A DNA stretch of 64,000 nt, taken from assembly GCA_963815325.1 (NCBI GenBank), contig CAWFGG010000005.1:407557-471556 (forward strand), read 5' to 3'. Source of the stretch: JABDII01 sp963815325. Lineage in GTDB: Bacteria; Gemmatimonadota; Gemmatimonadetes; Gemmatimonadales; GWC2-71-9. A program made the translations under genes and the position numbers. Positions 42,067-50,260 of the stretch are shown piece by piece (within the stretch, counting starts at the first letter, position 1; each line of letters starts with the position of its first letter). The notes below the pieces were generated by a model. That model did not search any database. It was not told where the DNA came from and was given only the letters and a program-made list of their open reading frames with translations.

Positions 42067-43986
42067 TTAGGGGGTCAACGGGTTTCGCTGATACTTGGTG
42101 ACCCAGAGCCCAGAGTGCAGATCCGACGAGAAGATGTTGCCCTTGAAGACCTGCGCACCCCAGGTCATCGGCCAGTTGGGCACGGTGGTGTGCTGGTCCG
42201 TCGTGAGCAGCATGCCGACTTCCCGGCCCTGCTGATACAGGTCGCCCCGCAGCTCGCCCGAGATGTCGACCACTCGAAGGCCGCCCTGGTAATAACCCAC
42301 GTACAAGAGATCACCTTCGGCCCACAGGTTGTGCGCCCCGGCCTCGGGCACCTCATAGCGCGCAACCTCGACCGGTCGGTCCGGGTCGGCGTAGTCCAGC
42401 ACGTGGACATATCCGCGCGCGTCGATCCGCCGATCGGCATCGCCGTTCCAGTCGCTGGGATAGATCTCGTCACCCACGAAGAGATACCGCCCCTGGCGCC
42501 ATGCAGTGTGGGTGTTGCTCGGCATCGGGTAGCGGTATTGGCTCACCAGCGTCGGCGCAGCCGGCGTGCCGCCATGAGTGCCGGCACCGGCGTCCAGCAT
42601 GACCAATCCATCGTTCCAGTAGGACAGGTAGGCGTAGCCGTCGTGCACGTACACATCGTGCAGCACTTTGCGTTGCTTGGGTAGGCCCCAGCGGCCCACC
42701 TCGCGCGGGGCGCGCGGGTCCGAGATGTCGATGATGTGGATGTCGCCGGTGCCGTTATGGGCGGCATAGACCAGGTCGTGATCGCCGAGGATCCACACGT
42801 TGTGCACCCCGCCGGTGACGGTCTCGGTGTACTCGGAAAGCACCGACGGATGGGCGGGCACAGACAGGTCCAGCAGCACGATGCCGTTCCGGCGGGTCGA
42901 CGCGCCCTCCCGCGTCGCCACGGCGAGCCGGTTGTTCGGGTGGATCTTCACGTCGTTGATGCGGCGGGCATCCATCTGAACCGAATCCGTGAGCGTGGGA
43001 TGCGTCGGATCGGTGACGTCCCAGACCTTGAGCCAATCGTACATGTAGGTGCCGATATAGACGTAGTCATGGCCGTCGACACCCTCGAATGCCCACATGT
43101 CCCCGGTATGATGGCGGCTCTCCGGGCCACGCCCGACGAGGATCACTTTCCCGGGCACGGGGCGAGGCTCCACGTGAATGATCTGACTCGCCGTTGCTCC
43201 CTCACCGACCAGCGCCACCACCCGGTAGGTGCCGGGCCGCTCGGCCACGAACACGCCATCCGCTCCATCCGCCTCGACTGTCGCCCCGCTTCCTGCAACC
43301 GACCACTCCGGATAGAAGCCGGAGATCTCGGCATCGCTCGCCGAGCGCCCGGCCACGGTGAATCGCACGACGTCTCCGGTGCGGATGATCCCGACCTCGG
43401 GCAGGACGGTGTACTCGACAGCCGGGTTCGGGACCACCCTCACCTCGAGCCGTGCCGTTTGATTGCCGGCCCGAGCCGTGAGCTGCGCCGGGCCGGGGCG
43501 TCGCCCGTAGACCCGGCCTCCGGCGTCCACCGTGGCTACCTCTGGCCGTTCACTCTGGAAGGTGATCGGGACCGACACCGTATCGCCCAAGCGGGTGATG
43601 GCAACCACCGCGAGCGGCGCGCTCGTGCCGGCGCGAAGTTCGCTGCCGCCTTCGAGCGAGAGCGCCACCTCCGACGGAGGTAGCTCCGAGACTGTCACCG
43701 TGGCCGTGGCCATTGGCGCGTCGCCCACGTGGACCATGACCCGCACGGTGCCAGGCCGCTCTGCCCGGAGCACACCCGCCGAGTCCACCGTCACGATGTC
43801 CGGATCGAGCGAAAACCACCGGACCGGTCCACTCATCGGCCGGCCGAGGGAATCGGTGGCTTCGACCCGGAGATGGTGGGTGGCGCCGACGGCGAGCTGG
43901 ATCGCGTCGGGCCGTATGACGACGCGCGGCGGGGCGGCCTGGCCTTGCAGCGCACCAAGCAGAATGGTTCCAGTGAGAAGTAACAT
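42067..43986 (-). CDS. Big_2 / LVIVD-repeat surface protein
   Basis: The 639-residue protein has a signal peptide (MLLLTGTILLGALQGQA). Residues 20-270 hold three Ig-like Big_2 domains ('PDIVTVDSAGVLRAERPGTVRV' and relatives). Residues 280-630 form a propeller of LVIVD-type repeats, for example 'VWDVTDPTHPTLTDSV', 'IIDISDPRAPREVGRWG', 'VLDYADPDRPVEVARYEVP' and 'VVDISGELRGD'. LVIVD proteins are secreted or surface-bound with unknown ligands. It leads an operon with the lipoprotein and amidohydrolase, suggesting the complex handles one extracellular substrate. Confidence 0.85.
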   Translation of the reverse strand: MLLLTGTILLGALQGQAAPPRVVIRPDAIQLAVGATHHLRVEATDSLGRPMSGPVRWFSLDPDIVTVDSAGVLRAERPGTVRVMVHVGDAPMATATVTVSELPPSEVALSLEGGSELRAGTSAPLAVVAITRLGDTVSVPITFQSERPEVATVDAGGRVYGRRPGPAQLTARAGNQTARLEVRVVPNPAVEYTVLPEVGIIRTGDVVRFTVAGRSASDAEISGFYPEWSVAGSGATVEADGADGVFVAERPGTYRVVALVGEGATASQIIHVEPRPVPGKVILVGRGPESRHHTGDMWAFEGVDGHDYVYIGTYMYDWLKVWDVTDPTHPTLTDSVQMDARRINDVKIHPNNRLAVATREGASTRRNGIVLLDLSVPAHPSVLSEYTETVTGGVHNVWILGDHDLVYAAHNGTGDIHIIDISDPRAPREVGRWGLPKQRKVLHDVYVHDGYAYLSYWNDGLVMLDAGAGTHGGTPAAPTLVSQYRYPMPSNTHTAWRQGRYLFVGDEIYPSDWNGDADRRIDARGYVHVLDYADPDRPVEVARYEVPEAGAHNLWAEGDLLYVGYYQGGLRVVDISGELRGDLYQQGREVGMLLTTDQHTTVPNWPMTWGAQVFKGNIFSSDLHSGLWVTKYQRNPLTP

Positions 43987-44022
43987 GATGCAGTCTCCGG
44001 CAGGGGAGGACGGACCCGCGCG

Positions 44023-44485
44023 TCAGCGGGGCCGGTCGGGATGCGTCAGGTCGAGATCGAAACAGTCTGCCGCAGCCCGCAACAGCTCGGCGGCGGTTCG
44101 GACGCCACGAAGGATGCACGGCGCTCGGCCGGGCTCGACGAAATAGTACATCACCTGAACGGTATCGGGTGCGATCGTATATACGGCGGTCCCCGACTCG
44201 CTCGCGAGTCGGAGCTCGGGCGCGTACCATTCGTAGAGCGCGACGCCTCCGCTTGCCAACTCACTTCGAGCCTCATCGAGATGCGACTGGAAGTCATGCA
44301 GCAGTCGCCCCGATGGCTCGTCGGCTTCGACTTGATCTGTGACATCGCCGGAAACGCCGCCACGACGGATCGGGCCGCGCACGGCCACATCGCGGGTGTC
44401 CCGGGTCGATGGGCCGCAGCCGCCGATCGCACTGGTAAGCTAGCAGTAACGCCGCCAGACGCCCGCGAAACATCGACGGTCGCAT
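44023..44485 (-). CDS. Small lipoprotein of unknown function (frameshifted)
   Basis: The ATG at 44485 overlaps the stop of the upstream Kdo-kinase gene (TGATG). The signal 'MRPSMFRGRLAALLLA' is read first, and then one extra base near 44437 moves the frame. The continuation 'TSAIGGCGPSTRDTRDV' supplies a lipobox (IGGC). The mature part (about 120 residues) contains 'TIAPDTVQVMYYFVEPGRAPCILRGVRTAAELLRAAADC' (in parts). The length 3n+1 fits a single inserted base. I do not recognise the family. It is the last gene of a coupled envelope operon. Confidence 0.55.
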
Positions 44486-46320
44486 CAGACATTCACGTAC
44501 TTCCGCATTGCGAGCGACACCTTCTCCAAGACCTGGTCGGCGGTGACGCGCTTCATCCCATCGCGGTACGCAGGCGAGATGGGGTAATCCTCGCCCGGAT
44601 ACATGGCGTAGCCGTCGACGATCAGATCTTCCCAGATCCGGTACGGGCCCGACCGCTTCGGGTTGGTATAGCCGATCAGGCTCACCGCCGGCGTGCCGAG
44701 CGCGCGCCCGATGTGGAGCGGCCCGGTGTCGGGCGTGATGAGGAGCGCGCTTCCGCCGATGAGCCAGGTGAGTCTCCGGAGGTCGCCGCCCAGCATGTCG
44801 ACCACGTCGGCCTTGGTGGTTGCGATGATCTCGTCGGCGATGCGGCGTTCGGCTACCGAGGGTCCGCCGACGATGACGGGCCGGAGGCCGTGCACGCGAT
44901 CCACCTCGTCGAGCACGCGCGCATACCCGGCGGGCGCCCAGTTCCTCTCGGGCTTGCTGGTCGCGACCACCACCGCACACGCCGGGCGGTCGAGCCGGCC
45001 GAAGAATTGCCGCGCTGCCGCCCGTTCCTCCTCGGTGAAGCGGATGTCCCACGTGACCGGTTCGGGGTCGACACCGAGAAAATGCAAGAATTCGAAGTAC
45101 TGGTCCTGCACGTGTTGCTGGGCGTGGGGCGGGATGCGCCGGTTGGTAAAGAGCCATTGCGCGTCGCGGGCGCGCGCGCGATCGAAGCCGAGCTTCACTC
45201 GGGCCGGGGTGAGTGCCGTGATGAGCCCCGCTTTGAAGTACACCTGGAGTCCGACCAGCAGGTCGAACCGGCGTCCTCGCATCGTGCGTCTGAGCTCGCC
45301 GAAGCCGGTGAGTGACGAAAGCCCGCGCCGCCGCTGGAACAGGATGAACTCGTCGATCGCAGGGTGATCCTTTACCAGTCCATGAGCCACCGGTTGGATG
45401 ACCCAGGTGATCCGCGAGCCCGGCCAGGCCCGCTTGAGAGCGTTCGCCACCGGCAGGACGTGGACCGCGTCGCCGATTGCGCTCAGCATAACGATGCAGA
45501 TCTCTCGGGGCGGCGGCCCGCTCCATCCCGGGGCGTCCCACTGATCCGCGCTCATGCCGTGTTGCTCGAATGCGACTCGGAGCGCAGACCACTCCGCTTC
45601 CGACAGCGGGCGACCGGATGAAGCGCCCAGCTTGCGAAGCGACCGGTCGAGCCGGTCGAGCATCGACCTGCCCAGCGCAACGCCCGGCGTCTCGGACATG
45701 GTCGCGCGGTCGAGATCGATCACGTAGGCTTTCGGCGCGTCGGCGTCCCAGCCCAACAGGATGTTCATCGCGTTCACGTCGGCGTGCCGGAGGCCCTTCT
45801 CCCCAAGCTCGCGGACCAGTCGTCCGGCGGCCGCGAGAGCCCGGATCCGCTGTGGACTCCGTTGACTCGCAAAGAGCGCATCGGCCAGACTGGTCGCGTC
45901 GGGAACCAGCTCGGTCACCAGGTCGGCCCGGTAGAAGAGACCGGCCGGATACCACGCTCCGGCGATCACCGCCGGGGTCGGGATCGTTCGGGCGCGCGCT
46001 TCGGAACTCGCCCAGATTTCCAATTCGGGGCGGGCGGGTCCGCCCGCCAGATACCGGTCGCCGAGGAAGGAGGCCACCGCACCACCGCGATGATAGTGGC
46101 GCACCGCCCAACGGGCTCGCCGGTCCGGGCCTCCGACCGGTGCTTCGACCGCGTAGACCGTGCCCCGCCCCGAGAGCGTCCGACGCCGGGGCTGATTGCT
46201 CGCCCAACCATGGATCGTGAGCCCCAAGTCCAGGATCTCCTCCAGCCAGGAAGTTGCAGCGGTCAGGACCAGACCGTCGCCGGACTTCGACGACCGTCGC
46301 TCATACCCTGGAGGTATCAC
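44485..46320 (-). CDS. Kdo kinase-heptosyltransferase (GT9) fusion for LPS core
   Basis: The GTG at 46320 overlaps the previous stop (GTGA) and gives 611 residues. The N-terminal 230 form a KdkA/WaaP-type sugar kinase: 'WAVRHYHRGGAVASFLGDRYL', 'YRADLVTELVPDATSLADAL', 'GLRHADVNAMNILL' (catalytic HxDxNxxN) and 'YVIDLDRATM' (metal Asp). The rest is a glycosyltransferase family 9 enzyme: 'IVMLSAIGDAVHVLPVANALKRAWPGSRI' (in parts), 'ATSKPERNWAP', 'LITPDTGPLHIGRALGTPAVSLIGYTNP'. Together they would phosphorylate Kdo and add heptose in the inner core. Fusion of the two is unusual. Confidence 0.88.
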   Translation of the reverse strand: MIPPGYERRSSKSGDGLVLTAATSWLEEILDLGLTIHGWASNQPRRRTLSGRGTVYAVEAPVGGPDRRARWAVRHYHRGGAVASFLGDRYLAGGPARPELEIWASSEARARTIPTPAVIAGAWYPAGLFYRADLVTELVPDATSLADALFASQRSPQRIRALAAAGRLVRELGEKGLRHADVNAMNILLGWDADAPKAYVIDLDRATMSETPGVALGRSMLDRLDRSLRKLGASSGRPLSEAEWSALRVAFEQHGMSADQWDAPGWSGPPPREICIVMLSAIGDAVHVLPVANALKRAWPGSRITWVIQPVAHGLVKDHPAIDEFILFQRRRGLSSLTGFGELRRTMRGRRFDLLVGLQVYFKAGLITALTPARVKLGFDRARARDAQWLFTNRRIPPHAQQHVQDQYFEFLHFLGVDPEPVTWDIRFTEEERAAARQFFGRLDRPACAVVVATSKPERNWAPAGYARVLDEVDRVHGLRPVIVGGPSVAERRIADEIIATTKADVVDMLGGDLRRLTWLIGGSALLITPDTGPLHIGRALGTPAVSLIGYTNPKRSGPYRIWEDLIVDGYAMYPGEDYPISPAYRDGMKRVTADQVLEKVSLAMRKYVNV

Positions 46321-46937
46321 TGGCCGAGCGCCGGCGCCGGCCGGATGGGGATCACCACCCTGGTCGATTCCCATTCCAAGATGAGATGGACCTCGTCGCC
46401 AGGGGCCGGAGCGGTGCGGATAGTGAACGCTTCCACATATGAGCTGGAGGAGTCGCTGGGCACCTCCGTGTGACCGATCTCCCGCGATTGGACCGCGGGC
46501 GAGATATCGTTACCCCAATGGAGAATCGAGCGACTCAGCCTGACTTCCCAGCGCTCCGGTCCCGGCACGGTATACAGGGCGTAGCGACCGCGCGGAACCT
46601 GGATGCCAGCGATCGAGAGATCGGTATTGGTATAGAGCCGGGTCGGCTCGTTGGCGCCGGTGCGCCAGAGCCGGCCGAACGGAACGAGGCCGCCGAACAC
46701 GGTGCGGCCACGCGCGGCGGGACGGCCATAGCAGACCCGCACCGCACCGGACCCGACCCGAAACGTGGTGGAGGCGAGCGGGCTCGCGCGGGTGCCGTAC
46801 GACGAGGGGCTGGTCCAATCCCTGAGACACGGGCCCAGCACGATCGAGACCGGCAGGTACGCCACACCGGTCACCCCGACCAAGACACCAAGAGCCAGCG
46901 CAACCGCCGCCAGGGCCAGCACCACCATCTTCTTCAT
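46317..46937 (-). CDS. DUF2911 membrane-anchored protein
   Basis: The ATG at 46937 overlaps the stop of the upstream hydrolase gene (ATGA), giving 206 residues. An N-terminal membrane segment (about 3-25) is followed by the DUF2911 domain: 'VRVCYGRPAARGRTVFGGLVPFGRLWRTGANEPTRLYTNTD' (landmarks RPxxRGRxxFG and WRTGANE), then 'RYALYTVPGPERWEVRLS'. DUF2911 proteins are exported and of unknown function. The stop overlaps the Kdo-kinase start (GTGA), so these genes are translationally coupled. Confidence 0.88.
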   Translation of the reverse strand: MKKMVVLALAAVALALGVLVGVTGVAYLPVSIVLGPCLRDWTSPSSYGTRASPLASTTFRVGSGAVRVCYGRPAARGRTVFGGLVPFGRLWRTGANEPTRLYTNTDLSIAGIQVPRGRYALYTVPGPERWEVRLSRSILHWGNDISPAVQSREIGHTEVPSDSSSSYVEAFTIRTAPAPGDEVHLILEWESTRVVIPIRPAPALGQ

Positions 46938-47629
46938 TCTGCAATCCCCAAGTGATCCCGAGCCCACGCCGCCATGGAGTCTCCCAGTTCTTCCAATACG
47001 TCTTCGTCTTGCCGGCCCGACCGTTTGAGCACATGAAACGAATGGTCGGCACCGTCCACCACGTGCAGCGTTGCCCGCGCACCAAGTGACCGGGCAAGCC
47101 GCTCGAGCAGCGTCAGGTCGGCCAGCGTGTCCCGGGTGCCTTGCAGAAAGAGCATGGGCACCGGCACCAGAGCCAAGTGCGCTCCTCGTTCGTCCGATGG
47201 CTGCTTGCCCGCCGCGTGCAGCGGGAACCCGAGGAACGCGAGCCCCACGACCTGGTCGATCGGCGCCTCGGCCATGGCCAGTGACGTCATCCGCCCGCCC
47301 ATCGACTTTCCTCCCGCGATGACCGGAAGGCCGGGAACGATGCGGGGCGCTTCGCGGGCCGCCGCTCGAACCGTGGTGAGTAACGTCGGCCGCGCGTCGG
47401 GGCGACGGCTGCCGCGCTCCATATAGGGAAACTGATACCGGAAGGTCGCGACGCCTCGCCGGGCGAGTACCTCGGTCATCGCCGCCATGAACGGGTGCCG
47501 CATGCCGGCTCCTGCGCCGTGCCCGAACAGGTACAACCAGCGCGCCCCATCCGGCCGGACGACGAGGCCGGAGACCTCCACGCCGTCCACGTCAAACCGG
47601 ATCTCTTGCGGCTCGAGCCCCATGGTCAT
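46934..47629 (-). CDS. Alpha/beta hydrolase (TEX30/KANL3-like)
   Basis: The 231-residue cytoplasmic hydrolase has 'LYLFGHGAGAGMRHPFM' (oxyanion region), the nucleophile elbow 'VIAGGKSMGGRMTS', 'LFLQGTRDTLADL' with the acid, and 'VVDGADHSF' with the catalytic His. The GHGAGxGM and GGKSMGGR pattern is that of the KANL3/Tex30 group. The substrate is unknown. It sits between the TfoX-like gene and the DUF2911 gene in a compact operon. Confidence 0.85.
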   Translation of the reverse strand: MTMGLEPQEIRFDVDGVEVSGLVVRPDGARWLYLFGHGAGAGMRHPFMAAMTEVLARRGVATFRYQFPYMERGSRRPDARPTLLTTVRAAAREAPRIVPGLPVIAGGKSMGGRMTSLAMAEAPIDQVVGLAFLGFPLHAAGKQPSDERGAHLALVPVPMLFLQGTRDTLADLTLLERLARSLGARATLHVVDGADHSFHVLKRSGRQDEDVLEELGDSMAAWARDHLGIAE

Positions 47630-47638
47630 TGGCGAATG

Positions 47639-47980
47639 CTACTTCTTCCGCCGGGCTCGCGCGGCGCGGGCCACGGCGAGCGCCTTCATGACCCAGCTAT
47701 CGAGGACCTCCGCGTCTTCCAGCACGTCCGGCGGAACCTCGTAGTACTGCATGGCGGCTCCGTCATACCCGGATGGCCTGAACGGCCCCATCCCGGCGGC
47801 CTCGAAATCCTGCCGGTTGGAATCGTCCACTTTGAAGTAGAGCCGGTTGTTGTCCATCACCGCGAAAAAGAGCCCACCGGCGTAAATCCCCACGCCGCCG
47901 AACATCCGCCGCGCGCTGACCGGCGTGACCCGGCCGAGCTGGTCAAGGGCAAACTCGCGGAAGGCGTCGCTCACGCTCAT
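47639..47980 (-). CDS. TfoX N-terminal-domain protein
   Basis: The 113-residue protein covers only the TfoX N-terminal domain: 'FREFALDQLGRVTPVSARRMFGGVGIYAGGLFFAVMDNNRLYFKVDD' (in parts) and 'MQYYEVPPDVLED'. Full TfoX regulators of competence have a second domain; stand-alone N-terminal domains are common and of unknown role. The ATG overlaps the stop of the upstream nucleotidyltransferase-like gene (ATGA). A basic tail ends the protein ('ARAARARRKK'). Confidence 0.9.
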   Translation of the reverse strand: MSVSDAFREFALDQLGRVTPVSARRMFGGVGIYAGGLFFAVMDNNRLYFKVDDSNRQDFEAAGMGPFRPSGYDGAAMQYYEVPPDVLEDAEVLDSWVMKALAVARAARARRKK

Positions 47981-48198
47981 GCCTCGAGATCCTCGATTCT
48001 TGCCGCGACAGCCGGGCTCCGGAGCCGGATGTCGGGTAGGCGCTCATCGGGCCCGTAGAAATCGATATCGGCGAACTCACGGTGGGCGCCAGAGGCGCGA
48101 GCCGCGAGTCCGCCGACGAGCAGGAAGGGAATGGCCACCTCTTCCAGCAGCCCCACGATCCGGCGGAACGCCCGTTCGGGGCTCCGCCTGTCTGTCAC
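47977..48198 (-). CDS. Short nucleotidyltransferase-like protein
   Basis: The GTG at 48198 gives 73 residues. It contains 'IPFLLVGGLAARASGAHREFADIDFYGPDERL', seen in parts, the nucleotidyltransferase core (GGxAxR ... DID) of MazG-related/AbiEii-like proteins. Those run to 150 residues or more; this one stops soon after the catalytic DxD. It is either truncated or a minimal MNT-like unit. Its stop overlaps the TfoX-like start (ATGA), so coupling is intact. Confidence 0.55.
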   Translation of the reverse strand: MTDRRSPERAFRRIVGLLEEVAIPFLLVGGLAARASGAHREFADIDFYGPDERLPDIRLRSPAVAARIEDLEA

Positions 48199-48227
48199 GA
48201 TGGGTCGTGGGGCTCGAGTTGCGGGCG

Positions 48228-48401
48228 CTAGGCCATGCCCGACATGTTGTCCCCCTGCAGCAGACGGTGCCAGGACCATTCCGGGCCCTTGCGGCCGCCC
48301 TTGGGTGTGAGCTTGAGCCCGGCGGGGGAGATTTGGACGGTGTACAGCTGGTCGCCGATGGCGATTTCGCGCTTGATCACTTTGTCGAGTTTGGTCGTCA
48401 T
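48228..48401 (-). CDS. Conserved-looking 57-residue small protein
   Basis: The ATG at 48401 follows GGAAGGG. The product is a compact basic beta-rich domain: 'KREIAIGDQLYTVQISPAGLKLTPKGGRKGPEWSWHRLL' (seen in parts). I do not recognise a name for it. The ribosome site and the foldable sequence support it as real. It may be the first gene of the downstream minus-strand operon. Confidence 0.6.
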   Translation of the reverse strand: MTTKLDKVIKREIAIGDQLYTVQISPAGLKLTPKGGRKGPEWSWHRLLQGDNMSGMA

Positions 48402-48585
48402 GGAACCCTTCCCGTTCTGAGTGCGTTGGATCCTGCTCCTGCCAAGACGGCCGGATGATGCTGGGGGGAAGCTAGAGAAATGGGGGCCCCGACACCAGAC
48501 CCCTCCCACATGGGGCCTCCCTGCTGGGGCGCGGCCTCCCGACCGTGCAAGTCTTTTCATCAGGCCCGGAAATGCCGGACTGGGG

Positions 48586-49119
48586 CTACTTGGCCTCGGC
48601 AAGGACCGGCAAATAGGCGTCCCAGGGGCCTACCTCGGTGGCGTATTGCCTGGCCAGGACCCGAGCGATCTGCCGGATATGGCTCTGGTCGTGCACCACC
48701 CAGGTGGCTAACAGCTGGCCCAGGGTGACCGGTCCGAGCTCTGGGTGGCGCCCCGGTAGTGCCAGGTGGTCGGGGCCGAGGTTCCAGGCCTCGACCGTAA
48801 GAAGGTTGTCCCGTCTGAGCCCGGCAAACTCCTCGAGCAGCGCTCCGATCGGCCGGTTGGGCCAGGCGAACTGGGCCAGCCGGTCGAACGGCTCGAAGGT
48901 GGGTGGCTGCCCGGCCGGAGCCGAAAGAATCAGCAGGGCCCGCGGGACCCAATCGGTCCGCTCACCGTGGATCAGGTGCCCGACAATCGTGTATGGGCTC
49001 CAGGACTCGCCGCCCTCGGTTGCGTGAAGCCACTCTTCCGGCAAGCCGACGACCAGCGCATCGAGCACCGATGGGGTTTGGCCCAGCAGGCGGAGGGCTT
49101 CCTCGAGCCTGAACTCCAT
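48586..49119 (-). CDS. DinB-family protein
   Basis: The 177-residue four-helix protein matches the DinB/YfiT fold. It has 'WSPYTIVGHLIHGERTDWVPRA' and 'ATWVVHDQSHIRQIARVLA', which supply the His residues of the metal triad. DinB-like proteins are putative thiol-dependent or metal-dependent enzymes, with roles mostly unknown. The start at 49119 lies eight bases after the msrA stop on the same strand, so the two are co-transcribed. The frame itself continues from the 5' part of msrA because of the msrA frameshift. Confidence 0.85.
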   Translation of the reverse strand: MEFRLEEALRLLGQTPSVLDALVVGLPEEWLHATEGGESWSPYTIVGHLIHGERTDWVPRALLILSAPAGQPPTFEPFDRLAQFAWPNRPIGALLEEFAGLRRDNLLTVEAWNLGPDHLALPGRHPELGPVTLGQLLATWVVHDQSHIRQIARVLARQYATEVGPWDAYLPVLAEAK

Positions 49120-49127
49120 GACCAGGC

Positions 49128-49614
49128 TCAGCCGCTTCGCGGCGGGACCGAGCAACTGGCCAAGCCGTGCTTTTCGAGGTAGCGCTGGTGGTATTCCTCG
49201 GCCCGGTAGAAGGTCGTGGCCGGGATGATCTCGGTGACGATGGGCCGCGAGAACCGCCCGCTCTCTGCGACGGTCTGTTTGGAACTCGCAGCAAGCTCGG
49301 CCTGTTCGGGCGTGTGATAGAAGATGGCCGAGCGATACTGCGCCCCAACGTCGGGGCCCTGACGATTGAGGGTGGTAGGGTCGTGGCTCTGCCAGAAGAC
49401 GTCGAGCAGTTCGGACATAGGACACGACCGCCGGATCGAATTCGACCTGCACCACTTCGGCGTGACCGGTCTTGCCGCTGCACACATCTTCGTAGGTCGG
49501 GTTCTCGAGATGGCCGCCCAGGTAGCCCGCGGCCGCGTCGGTGACGCCGTTCACCTGCCGGAACGCCACCTCGACCCCCCAGAAGCATCCCGCGCCAAAT
49601 GTCGCCAGTGCCAT
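49128..49614 (-). CDS. msrA: Peptide methionine sulfoxide reductase A (frameshifted)
   Basis: MsrA reduces methionine-S-sulfoxide. The N-terminal part is clear: 'FGAGCFWGVEVAFRQVNGV' with the catalytic Cys, 'AGYLGGHLENPTYEDVCSG' and 'HAEVVQVEFDP'. The rest continues in another frame: 'LLDVFWQSHDPTTLNRQGPDVG', 'QYRSAIFYHTPEQ', 'EEYHQRYLEKHG'. The join is near 49418, and the length (487, 3n+1) fits one extra base. A single Cys near the C-terminus ('GLASCSVPP') may be the resolving residue. Probably intact in the genome. Confidence 0.85.
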
Positions 49615-49671
49615 CGCTGATCGCTCCTGTCTCGTGTGCCGCCGCCCGGCGGACGGACGTGGTTGGATGGA

Positions 49672-50124
49672 TTATCCCTGGCTCCGGCCGCTCGACGCAA
49701 TGCCACCCGCGGGAGCGGGACATGAATCGTCCGGTTTGGGCGGAGCCCGGTTTGCCATACGCTCAAACCAATTATCTCGATAGAAGTTCCCGCGGCGGAG
49801 CACGGCCAGGAGGCTCGCCGCCAGGTAGGCGGGCAGGAAGAGCGGCCCCCATTGCTCGCACTGCCGAACGTGGGCCCGCTCATGGGCCCGGGTCCGCTCC
49901 GCGCACTGATCGTCCCGGGCCAGCACCACGTGACCCAGCGTCAGGGCCGAGACCCCGCCTCGCAAGACGGTGACTCGGCGGAGGAGCGCGTCGAGCAGTC
50001 CGCCGCTGGCCTCGATCACGCCGTCGACCACGGTCACTCGTCCCGCTCCAACCCAGGCGAGGGGCACCAGTAGGAGGCCGAGGCAGGTAACCGGCCCGGC
50101 CCAGAGATAGCGAAACAGTTTCAT
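49672..50124 (-). CDS. Membrane protein with HExxH motif
   Basis: The 150-residue protein from the ATG at 50124 (AGAGGA upstream) has two membrane segments. The first is 'VTCLGLLLVPLAWVGAG'; a second is near 'LFLPAYLAASLLAVL'. Between them lies 'RAHERAHVRQCEQWG', an HExxH zinc-protease-like motif. It may be a small membrane metallopeptidase, but no third ligand can be assigned, so this remains unproven. Confidence 0.6.
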   Translation of the reverse strand: MKLFRYLWAGPVTCLGLLLVPLAWVGAGRVTVVDGVIEASGGLLDALLRRVTVLRGGVSALTLGHVVLARDDQCAERTRAHERAHVRQCEQWGPLFLPAYLAASLLAVLRRGNFYRDNWFERMANRAPPKPDDSCPAPAGGIASSGRSQG

Positions 50125-50260
50125 GAACAGGTCCTCTGAGCACTCGCTTAACGCATTTTCCACCATTAATTTACATGGATACGCGTTCGGGGGTGCTCGA
50201 TGCCTTGTGCACTCTCCCCGAGCGCTTTTGTGCCGAAAATAAACCGAAACTAGGCCGAAA

